A DNA stretch of 5,026 bases, from assembly GCA_964627255.1 (NCBI GenBank), contig CAZVIN010000091.1:1-5026 (forward strand), written 5' to 3'. Under the pieces are notes generated by a model. It was not told the origin of the DNA. It saw nothing but the letters and a program-made list of their open reading frames with translations, and made no database searches. Within the stretch, counting starts at the first letter, position 1. Each line of letters begins with the position of its first letter. The stretch comes from CALLJL01 sp964627255 (GTDB lineage Bacteria; Acidobacteriota; Aminicenantia; Aminicenantales; CALLJL01). The translations under genes and the position numbers were made by a program. Below, piece by piece: positions 1-5,026 of the stretch.

Positions 1-34
1 CGGCCCAGAGGCATTCAGGTAACACGATGAGGTT
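1..34 (-). repeat. Start of second copy of the C-terminal repeat unit (cut by window edge)
   Basis: The last codons in the window read SNLIVLPECLWA, repeating the opening of the unit at residue 559 (PYVVLPECLWAQ). The DNA also matches: positions 4-27 agree with 745-768 at 20 of 24 bases. Only about 11 codons of this copy are visible, so whether it is complete cannot be judged. Confidence 0.75.
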
Positions 35-2449
35 GGAAGGTGAATTATCTAAATCACCCTGGTTTTGCTGGGCTGAGTGCGCGGCCGGGTCGTTAGAATA
101 GTTATTAGCCGTCGCCCCAAAACCCAATAAGGCACCGTTCCCGCTTGTTGCCTGGATAATAAGATAAGCTTGGTCATAACTGTATTGAGGATAGCCTCTG
201 CCGGCTTCAGCAAAAGGATTAAACGCCTGGAAATCATGAGCCAAGAAGTTGCGGCTAAAGGATGACCCAATCTGGTTACCCTGGTTATCGTAAAGACGGA
301 ACTCGCAGGCCAAGCTATTTGTGGTGGGATTGAAAAAGCCGCACGAGGAACGATAAGTAGCGTTACTAACCAAAGAGAGAAGCATCATCGGTTGAGAGGG
401 GGTAATTAGGTTTTCCGAAGAAGGAACTAGACCTAAAATTGTCTTCGAATAATTGCCATTATAAATTCGTGCCGCCACTTGCAGACGATGTTCCCCATCC
501 TGGGTAGAAAATTCTACCGCCCCGACGCGACCATAATATTGAAAACCGCTATCGATGGAGGCCAAGTAGGAAAGAAAATTATTTATTTTGAAGCTATTTA
601 AAGCGCCGGCTTGATTATTCCAGATAGTAATGGGACCTCGTCTTAAGCCATTTCCATAATTAAAATATATAGAAACCATAGAACCACCGGTCAGGTCGGT
701 TATCTGGACATCAGTTATCCACGTCCCCTGGCCCGAAGCCTGCGCCCAGAGACATTCAGGCAGGACGACATAAGGAGAGGAGGCATTATAGTCAACCCGC
801 CCAGCTTGATGAACAGTTACCGTTTGACCCGCCACGATAATGGTGCCAGTACGGGTGGCATTAGAGTTGGCGACCACAGAAAACCCCACTGTTCCCTGAC
901 CACTTCCTGAGCTTCCCAAAGTAATATTTATCCAACTTGAGCGGCTCGTGGCTTGCCAATTACAGCCCGCTGAGGCATTAACACTAATTGTACCGGAGCC
1001 GCCCTCCGAAGAAAAATAAAAAGTAAGAGGCGAAACTGAGTAGGAACAGCCGCTGGAAGAAGCGGTAAAATCTTGGGCCAGCTGATTGGCTAAAAGGTTA
1101 GAATAAGAGCGGGAAGAAGGACTGAAAACATATCCGGCCTTATAGGGCACTATCGTGCCCGACCAGCCCGAATAAACGACATCGCTATATTCTCCCGTAG
1201 AGGAAGTTTGCGGCGACGAAGGTAATCCCTGAATGGTTACGCCCGCCACAGCCTGACCATCAGGACTTCTTACTGTCCCCTTTATAAAAATAGGTACCCC
1301 CGATGCCTGAAGAGTAACAGCATGGATAAAGATATCACCCGGCGAGCCCACATAAGTATCCCAAACATAGTAAACTCTATCGGCATTGGGACTGACTCCC
1401 ACATCCGAATAAGTGCATCCCTGGGAGTTAGGGACAGAGTCGTACCCTTGCCAAGTCCCACTGATTTTAGAGTTAAAATCTATGGCACTGCCATTGCCAT
1501 AGGCTCCCACCTGCCAGGCAGCAAAAAGGTTGTTTTTCGCCTCGGCCAGGTTAGGGTAATGAAGAAGCATCTGAGAAGAGATTCTCAAGGGCGATACAAA
1601 TCCCCCTCCTGACCAGTAGGCATAATCAACTACCCTTTCCCCCCCTATTTCTGTTGTCCAGATAAGGTGTGGTACATCGTTAGAATCAAGCTCGATAGCT
1701 TGATGTTTCTGGGAGTAAGAGGAAGGAACGGCCCACTGAGGAGTGCTCCAGCTGGCGTTTAGCGTGCGACTCCGTTCAGTATAGGCTGACTGATAAGTAT
1801 CTGCCGCCACATTCTTATCAGCCCAGGTAGCAACCACCTTATTCTGGCCCACAGCAACATCAGGGAACTTGGATTGTCGCTCGCTTATTTCCCGGACTTC
1901 CTCCCAGGTGCCGCCGACCCTTGCTCGGGAATACACGCGATAGGTAGATGAAGCCCACCACACAGCAAAAATGTCTCCCTCCGGAGAAACAGCTACACGT
2001 GGCGCGTCCACGCCTTGTCGGTTATCAAGGATAATCGGGCTCCCCCAGACTCCGTCCGCACAAACCCTCAAGCGAACCTGAGCTCCTTCTATGTAAATCA
2101 CATAGACTCGCCTGGCCGCATCGACATCAATTCCACAAGCCATTAGCGAGGGACAGTAAACTCCGTTAGAATTGCTCAAATTTAACGGGGTTGTCCATTG
2201 AGACCCCTCTCGGTTACCCCGGGAATAATAAAGGTCCCCGGAAGAGGAACCCGTAAGTTCCACCCAGATGACATGAACCTGCCCGGAAGAATCCACGGCA
2301 ACTCTGGGGCCAACCGAAGAGGTAGAAGGTGAGTTGGAGACGTTAACGGCTGCTTTTAAGGAAGAGAGAAGAACTACCATCGCCAGAAGAGTAATAATCA
2401 AGGCCTTAGGCCAAGAAAATATTTTCTCACTTAAATAATTTACCCTCAT
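1..2449 (-). CDS. Secreted multidomain protein: seven-repeat beta-propeller, carboxypeptidase-regulatory-like, BACON and tandem C-terminal units (3' end outside window)
   Basis: The frame reads open for 816 codons from ATG at 2449 to the left edge, so the stop lies outside and the full length is unknown. The start is fixed by a strong AAAGGAGG ribosome site 5 bases upstream. Residues 1-34 form a signal peptide: a short charged start, a hydrophobic stretch LIITLLAMVVLL, then cleavage near LKAA. There is no lipobox, so type I export is expected. Residues 44-384 hold seven repeats of about 50 residues, each with a 'P-x-hydrophobic-A-V-D..G..VW' strand pair and most with a late 'G-x-W' turn, like a degenerate BNR/sialidase-type propeller. 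Residues 386-463 resemble a carboxypeptidase regulatory-like domain (GTVRSPDGQAVAGV, GWSGT, AGYVFSPSSRSYSN). Residues 468-550 match a BACON domain. Residues 559-805 are an unnamed unit that restarts at 805. No catalytic site is recognisable, so a binding, adhesion or scaffold role at the cell surface is an inference. Export is well supported; substrate and function are unknown. Confidence 0.9.
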   Translation of the reverse strand, partial: MRVNYLSEKIFSWPKALIITLLAMVVLLSSLKAAVNVSNSPSTSSVGPRVAVDSSGQVHVIWVELTGSSSGDLYYSRGNREGSQWTTPLNLSNSNGVYCPSLMACGIDVDAARRVYVIYIEGAQVRLRVCADGVWGSPIILDNRQGVDAPRVAVSPEGDIFAVWWASSTYRVYSRARVGGTWEEVREISERQSKFPDVAVGQNKVVATWADKNVAADTYQSAYTERSRTLNASWSTPQWAVPSSYSQKHQAIELDSNDVPHLIWTTEIGGERVVDYAYWSGGGFVSPLRISSQMLLHYPNLAEAKNNLFAAWQVGAYGNGSAIDFNSKISGTWQGYDSVPNSQGCTYSDVGVSPNADRVYYVWDTYVGSPGDIFIHAVTLQASGVPIFIKGTVRSPDGQAVAGVTIQGLPSSPQTSSTGEYSDVVYSGWSGTIVPYKAGYVFSPSSRSYSNLLANQLAQDFTASSSGCSYSVSPLTFYFSSEGGSGTISVNASAGCNWQATSRSSWINITLGSSGSGQGTVGFSVVANSNATRTGTIIVAGQTVTVHQAGRVDYNASSPYVVLPECLWAQASGQGTWITDVQITDLTGGSMVSIYFNYGNGLRRGPITIWNNQAGALNSFKINNFLSYLASIDSGFQYYGRVGAVEFSTQDGEHRLQVAARIYNGNYSKTILGLVPSSENLITPSQPMMLLSLVSNATYRSSCGFFNPTTNSLACEFRLYDNQGNQIGSSFSRNFLAHDFQAFNPFAEAGRGYPQYSYDQAYLIIQATSGNGALLGFGATANNYSNDPAAHSAQQNQGDLDNSPSNLIVLPECLWA
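35..775 (-). repeat. First copy of ~247-residue C-terminal repeat unit (LPECLWAQ signature)
   Basis: Residues 559-805 form one unit. It begins YVVLPECLWAQ, followed by TWITDVQITDLTGGS, a YFNYGNG stretch, RRGPITIW, YYGRVGAVEF, HRLQVAARIYNGNYSKT, ATYRSSCGFFNPT, DFQAFNPFAEAG and a closing GATANNYSNDPAAH. The alternating hydrophobic pattern suggests an all-beta fold. I do not recognise a named family. Similar units recur, as far as I remember, in secreted proteins of Candidatus Aminicenantes. The LPECLWA signature appears again exactly 741 bases further on, at the window edge. Confidence 0.7.
800..1048 (-). other. BACON domain segment
   Basis: Residues 468-550 show the BACON pattern in order: CSYSVSP at the start, EGGSGTISV, then GCNWQA with C496 and W498, SSWINIT, GSGQGTVGFSV, and the closing RTGTIIVAGQ and TVHQAG strands. 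C468 and C496 are typical for the family and may form a disulfide after export. BACON domains are often proposed to bind carbohydrate or mucin, but binding has not been shown for many members, so the ligand is open here. Confidence 0.85.
1061..1294 (-). other. Carboxypeptidase-regulatory-like beta-sandwich domain segment
   Basis: Residues 386-463 of the minus-strand protein read as a small Ig-like or transthyretin-like domain. It opens with KGTVRSPDGQAVAGVTI, continues with a STGEY turn, and ends with the SGWSGT, KAGYVFSPSSRSYSN and NQLAQDFTA strands. This pattern is common as a linker or stalk domain in secreted bacterial multidomain proteins. It joins the propeller to the BACON domain here and carries no enzymatic residues. 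Confidence 0.72.
1298..2320 (-). repeat. Seven tandem ~50-residue repeats (predicted seven-bladed beta-propeller)
   Basis: Translating the minus strand gives seven repeats starting near residues 44, 97, 147, 194, 247, 294 and 344. Recurrent features are an early strand such as GPRVAVDSSGQVHVIW, APRVAVSPEGDIFAVW, FPDVAVGQNKVVATW or YPNLAEAKNNLFAAW, and in most repeats a late turn such as GSQW, DGVWGSP, GGTWEEV or SGTWQGY. The late turn recalls the end of an Asp box (S-x-D-x-G-x-x-W), but no complete Asp box is present. Repeat length and count suit a seven-bladed propeller. The DNA of the repeats is diverged, so this is a protein repeat and not a recent DNA duplication. Confidence 0.72.
2348..2449 (-). 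other. Signal peptide coding segment
   Basis: Codons 1-34 of the minus-strand gene encode a Sec-type signal peptide. K9 and K15 flank the short N-region, a hydrophobic core runs over about residues 16-30, and small residues at A33/A34 suit signal peptidase I. No cysteine follows the core, so a lipoprotein is unlikely. The exact cleavage point (after 33 or 34) is uncertain. Confidence 0.8.
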
Positions 2450-2454
2450 CCTCT

Positions 2455-2463
2455 CCTCCTTTT
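2455..2463 (-). promoter_or_regulatory. Strong ribosome binding site for the secreted-protein gene
   Basis: Read on the minus strand this is AAAAGGAGG, followed by GAGAG-type purines and ATG at 2449. It is an almost perfect match to the anti-Shine-Dalgarno complement with a 5-base spacer. It decides the start codon and suggests efficient translation. Confidence 0.85.
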
Positions 2464-2539
2464 CGCCCGAGAATGATTTTTTCCCCCTCAAGGATTCCTC
2501 AGTCTAATTATTTGTCGTTTCGAGAAATATTAAATCGAA

Positions 2540-2568
2540 AATTCACCACCCTCTTTTTAACTTATCAA
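2540..2568 (-). promoter_or_regulatory. Weak candidate promoter for the secreted-protein gene
   Basis: On the minus strand TTGATA (2568-2563) matches TTGACA at 5 of 6. After a 17-base spacer comes TGAATT (2545-2540), preceded by a TGG extended element. The -10 hexamer is poor (3 of 6) and lacks the conserved second-position A, so support is weak. It would leave a leader of roughly 85 bases. Confidence 0.2.
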
Positions 2569-2713
2569 ACCAGCTTTTAGCTATCACCTTTTGAGGGGAA
2601 TCGAGGGAGGGATTTTTCAACAATACTCGAGACTTCTCTCTTGGTTTAGCCCTTTTTTATTTACTCTATCAGCGATTAATCACAAATTCTTTTCTCCTGA
2701 CATAATAATTAAA

Positions 2714-2741
2714 TGGAAAGAGTCGGAGGAAATGCTAAAAT
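2714..2741 (+). promoter_or_regulatory. Candidate extended -10 promoter for the glycosyltransferase operon
   Basis: A TGC trinucleotide directly precedes TAAAAT at 2736-2741 (5 of 6 to TATAAT), giving an extended -10 element. TGGAAA at 2714-2719 is a 4 of 6 match to TTGACA with a 16-base spacer. Transcription would begin near 2748, leaving a leader of about 18 bases before the ATG at 2766. This is a consensus match by eye and could be chance in AT-rich DNA. Confidence 0.38.
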
Positions 2742-2765
2742 AATCCTAACCTGAGATAGGCTCGG

Positions 2766-4016
2766 ATGAAAATTCTTGTCTTGACGCCAACTTTTTTTCC
2801 GCTGGCGGGCGGCGCGGAAAGGGGAATTTATGAAATCAGCCGGCGCCTGGCCCGAAACCATCAGGTGGTAATCCTCACACCTGAGCCTAAACCCAAATAC
2901 CAGAGATTCTATGGGGCGCAGGAACGAGGAAATTTAGCCGACACATCTTCTTTGGCCGAGATGGCCAATTCCCCTTCCTTTCTCCTGGTGCAACGATTTA
3001 AAGACCGGCAAAATATGATGAACTGGCCTGGCCAGGGTAAACTGGCGGGAATAATTCCCCCCTTCTCTCTTTCCGCTGTCCGGGCCACATGCCACGTTAT
3101 TTCCCGCTTTAAACCCCACGTGCTTTGTGTTTTTTATGGCTTACCCACAGGTCTGGCCGGGGTTCTCGCCAAGAAACGCCAAGGAATTCCCTTTGTCCTT
3201 GCGCTCATCGGTCGCGACCTGCCCGCTCCAGGGATACCTCCCTTTTGGAAAAAATATCTTTGGTGGGTGGCGCGTCGCAGCGACCATCTCATCTTCATTT
3301 CTCAGTTTGGCCAAAAAGCTCTCTTAGGCGAGGAAAGAAAAAGGGGGGAAATAATTCCCTTTGGGGTCGACCTGCACCGGTTCAGTCCAGAAGGAGAGGG
3401 GTTAGCCAAAAAATCGATAAGAAAAAGGCTTAATCTTCCTGACTCAGCTCCCCTACTTTTTTCTCTCCAGCGTCTCGACCCCTGGAAAAAAACCGATATC
3501 CTCATTCAGGCGGTCGAGCTTATCCATCGCCAAGGGTGGCCCGTCTATTTAATTATTGGTGGTAAGGGGCCCGAGCGTCCCAAGCTTGAAAAAAAGATAA
3601 AGGAATTAAAATTGGAAAAATCTGTCTTCTTATCCGACTACATCCCAGAGGACGAATTGCCGGTTTATTATCAAGCGGCGGATATCTTTTGTTTTCATTC
3701 TACCTATGAAACCTTTGGGCTAGTTCTGCTTGAAGCCATGGCTTCGGGAAAACCAATTGTGGCCACTCGCTCCACGGCAATTCCTGAGCTAATTGAAGAC
3801 GGCCTTAACGGCTTGCTGGTCGGACCAGAGAGGCCGGCAGAGCTTGCGGCTGCCGTCGTCCTTCTTCTCCAAAACAGCCCGCTGCGGGAAAAATTAAGCC
3901 AGGAAGCCAAGAAAAAGGCCTGCGGATTTAGCTGGGAAAAAATCAGTGCTCAATATGAGGCGGTCCTGCTCCAAGCCCAATGCCGACCGGAAGAAGATAG
4001 CCGCGTTCAACCATGA
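2766..4016 (+). CDS. GT4-type glycosyltransferase (GT-B fold)
   Basis: This 416-residue protein has both halves of a family 4 retaining glycosyltransferase, which transfers a sugar from a nucleotide-sugar donor to a glycan or lipid-linked acceptor in the cytoplasm or at the inner membrane face. The N-terminal Rossmann-like half opens MKILVLTPTFFPLAGGAER, with the glycine loop at 15-16, and contains IGRD (148-151) and PFGVDLHRF (198-206). The C-terminal half has LQRLDPWKK, where R236 and K241 are the usual donor-phosphate contacts, then a GGKGPE loop and the EX7E pair E315/E323 in ETFGLVLLE, followed by GKPIVATRSTAIPELIEDG. Length is normal for the family. ATG 2766 is the only reasonable start because an in-frame TAG lies 9 bases upstream; its ribosome site (AGATAGG) is weak. 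The stop overlaps the next gene by 4 bases, so the two are probably co-translated. Q235 stands where glycine is usual in the G-R-L motif. Sugar donor and acceptor cannot be deduced. Confidence 0.95.
   Translation: MKILVLTPTFFPLAGGAERGIYEISRRLARNHQVVILTPEPKPKYQRFYGAQERGNLADTSSLAEMANSPSFLLVQRFKDRQNMMNWPGQGKLAGIIPPFSLSAVRATCHVISRFKPHVLCVFYGLPTGLAGVLAKKRQGIPFVLALIGRDLPAPGIPPFWKKYLWWVARRSDHLIFISQFGQKALLGEERKRGEIIPFGVDLHRFSPEGEGLAKKSIRKRLNLPDSAPLLFSLQRLDPWKKTDILIQAVELIHRQGWPVYLIIGGKGPERPKLEKKIKELKLEKSVFLSDYIPEDELPVYYQAADIFCFHSTYETFGLVLLEAMASGKPIVATRSTAIPELIEDGLNGLLVGPERPAELAAAVVLLLQNSPLREKLSQEAKKKACGFSWEKISAQYEAVLLQAQCRPEEDSRVQP
4013..4016 (+). promoter_or_regulatory. ATGA stop/start overlap coupling the two glycosyltransferase genes
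   Basis: The TGA that ends the first glycosyltransferase gene (4014-4016) shares bases with the ATG of the second (4013-4015). The nearest purine-rich stretch, GGAAGAAGATAG, lies too far upstream to be a good ribosome site. Reinitiation by the terminating ribosome is the likely way the second gene is translated. Confidence 0.8.
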
Positions 4017-5026
4017 GCTACCAGAGAATTCGTCTTCTTTATCTTAATCCCGTAGCACGTATTAGCGGGGCAGAAAGAAGCCTTTTGGCTCTCTGGCATA
4101 TTCTTGACAAAAAATTCCAGCCTTTTCTGGTTGTGCCTGAAGAAGGTCCCTTGGCCGAGAAAGCCCGAGAAAAAAAAGTGGAAGTGGCTGTTCTTTCTCA
4201 TCTCCCTCGTTGGGAAAGGAGAAATCGCTGGTTTAAATTCTGGCAAACGATCACGGGTGCTTGGGAATTAAAAAAATTCATTCAGCAAAAGGGGATTGCT
4301 CTTCTCCATGTCAACTCGGTTCGCAGTGGCCTATTGGGCGGTCTGGCAGCGAAGCTGAGCCGCATTCCCTGTATTCTCCATGTTAGAGATATTTATTTTT
4401 CGCCCTTTACTTCAGAGCCCAGGGCGTTGCTCCTCGACTTTCTTTCCGACGCCCTGGTGGCTGTTTCCGAAGCTACCAGTCAATCAATTCAGCAGAAGAG
4501 GAAAAAACTTGCCCGAAAAATTCGCGTCATTTATAACGGCCTTGACCTAAGGGAAATTGATTCTGTTCCTACGGTTAACATTCGTCAGGAATTGGGTTTT
4601 AGGCCCCAGGAGACGCTAATCGGCTATTTTGGCCTAATAAGCCCTGTGAAAGGTTTAGCTTTTTTGCTCGAAGCGGGCCAAAAAATTATCGCCCATTATC
4701 CTGACACCAGAATTCTAGTAGTGGGCCAAAGACTTCAAGAGGAGGACCGGGCTTTTGAAGAAAAGCTAAAAGAATGGGCTGACCGGTCAGGACTTGCCTC
4801 TCATATCCACTTTTTGGGCTGGCGCGATGACTCTTTGGCCATAATGAAGGCCGTGGATATAGTTGTTCATCCCGCTGTATATCCTGAACCCTTGCCCCGG
4901 GCTCTTTTGGAAGCCGCAGCCTGTTGCCGGCCTATAGTGGCGACGCAAGTCGGAGGGATTCCGGAAATAATAGAAAACGGTGTATCTGGACTCCTCGTCC
5001 CCCCAGGAGAAAGCGCTCACCTGGCC
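4013..5026 (+). CDS. Second GT4-type glycosyltransferase (3' end outside window)
   Basis: The 338 codons visible read open to the right edge; family members are usually about 370-400 residues, so perhaps 40-50 residues are missing. The N-terminal half begins MSYQRIRLLYLNPVARISGAERS, with the glycine loop at residues 17-22, and includes LLHVNSVRSG and the LHVRD motif (H123, R125, D126). The C-terminal half starts after IYNGLDL (174-178) and contains FGLISPVKG with K213, then the EX7E pair E292/E300 in EPLPRALLE and the GGIPEIIENG loop that contacts the donor in relatives. This predicts a retaining sugar transferase using a nucleotide-sugar donor. The arginine usual in G-R-L-x-x-x-K is leucine here (L208). 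The start overlaps the upstream stop as ATGA and has no good ribosome site of its own, so translation is probably coupled. The two proteins share fold but are clearly diverged, so they likely add different sugars of one glycan. Confidence 0.94.
   Translation, partial: MSYQRIRLLYLNPVARISGAERSLLALWHILDKKFQPFLVVPEEGPLAEKAREKKVEVAVLSHLPRWERRNRWFKFWQTITGAWELKKFIQQKGIALLHVNSVRSGLLGGLAAKLSRIPCILHVRDIYFSPFTSEPRALLLDFLSDALVAVSEATSQSIQQKRKKLARKIRVIYNGLDLREIDSVPTVNIRQELGFRPQETLIGYFGLISPVKGLAFLLEAGQKIIAHYPDTRILVVGQRLQEEDRAFEEKLKEWADRSGLASHIHFLGWRDDSLAIMKAVDIVVHPAVYPEPLPRALLEAAACCRPIVATQVGGIPEIIENGVSGLLVPPGESAHLA

Larger units (their letters stand above)
2450..2765. other. Divergent intergenic region
   Basis: This 316-base, AT-richer stretch separates the two divergent transcription units. 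It holds the ribosome sites and candidate promoters for both directions. No gene-sized open frame, tRNA-like fold, tandem repeat or hairpin followed by a T-run is apparent by eye. A short CTCGAG palindrome lies at 2626-2631, and a long pyrimidine-rich tract lies just upstream of the left gene's start. Any transcription factor operator would be expected here, but I cannot identify one. Confidence 0.8.

Noticed and set aside
49..270. Short minus-strand open frame of 73 codons
   Set aside because: It lies inside the long minus-strand secreted-protein gene in another frame, and its translation has no domain-like pattern. The long frame is easily missed because its stop is outside the window.
1322..1612. 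Plus-strand open frame of 96 codons
   Set aside because: It is antisense to the propeller region of the secreted-protein gene, has no ribosome site and no recognisable motif. The opposite strand has a coherent domain-rich translation.
2415..2426. Perfect 12-base palindrome GAAAATATTTTC
   Set aside because: It lies inside the signal-peptide codons, has no loop or T-run to act as a terminator, and such AT palindromes arise easily by chance.
2701..2706. CATAAT as an alternative plus-strand -10 element
   Set aside because: The hexamer matches 5 of 6, but no acceptable -35 element lies 16-18 bases upstream and there is no TGn extension.
2725..2743. Three-codon leader peptide (ATG CTA AAA TAA) behind GGAGG
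   Set aside because: The spacer is only 2 bases, and the sequence overlaps the candidate -10 element, so it would not be transcribed if that promoter is used.
3125..3433. Plus-strand open frames overlapping the first glycosyltransferase gene
   Set aside because: They are out-of-frame shadows of a gene whose own frame carries all the GT4 motifs.
3590..3596. Slippery heptamer A-AAA-AAG in the frame of the first glycosyltransferase
   Set aside because: It fits the dnaX-type shift pattern, but a shifted product would lose the EX7E donor site. Lys-rich A-runs are frequent in both enzymes and no clear stimulating hairpin is visible.
4007..4246. Minus-strand open frame across the glycosyltransferase junction
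   Set aside because: It is antisense to the ATGA junction and the second glycosyltransferase start, with low-complexity composition and no ribosome site.
4787..5020. Minus-strand open frame of 77 codons near the right edge
   Set aside because: It is antisense to the EX7E region of the second glycosyltransferase, which is clearly the coding strand.

Overview
The window looks like bacterial chromosomal DNA of moderate GC. It holds three protein genes and one AT-richer intergenic region. The secreted protein on the minus strand joins a BACON-type domain, a carboxypeptidase-regulatory-like domain and a large C-terminal unit with an LPECLWAQ-type signature. From memory, this combination resembles secreted proteins of Candidatus Aminicenantes (Acidobacteriota-related). 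That assignment is an inference; no marker gene is present to confirm it.

Positions 1-2449 (minus strand) are one uninterrupted reading frame of 816 codons. It starts at 2449 behind a near-perfect ribosome binding site and runs off the left edge without a stop. It encodes an exported multidomain protein: signal peptide, seven repeats of about 50 residues that look like a seven-bladed beta-propeller, a carboxypeptidase-regulatory-like beta-sandwich, a BACON domain, then a unit of about 247 residues that begins again at the window edge.

Positions 2450-2765 are a 316-base divergent intergenic region. It has one reasonable candidate promoter facing right (extended -10) and a weaker one facing left.

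Positions 2766-5026 (plus strand) hold two GT4-type (GT-B fold) glycosyltransferase genes joined by a 4-base ATGA stop/start overlap. The second runs off the right edge. Together they look like the start of a surface-polysaccharide or glycoconjugate operon acting at the cytoplasmic face of the membrane. The divergent gene makes an envelope or extracellular protein with possible carbohydrate-binding parts. A functional link between the two sides is possible but not shown by the sequence.

I see no RNA genes, CRISPR arrays, insertion sequences, phage genes or tRNA-like attachment sites. The most interesting item is the tandem C-terminal unit of the secreted protein, to which I cannot assign a named family.
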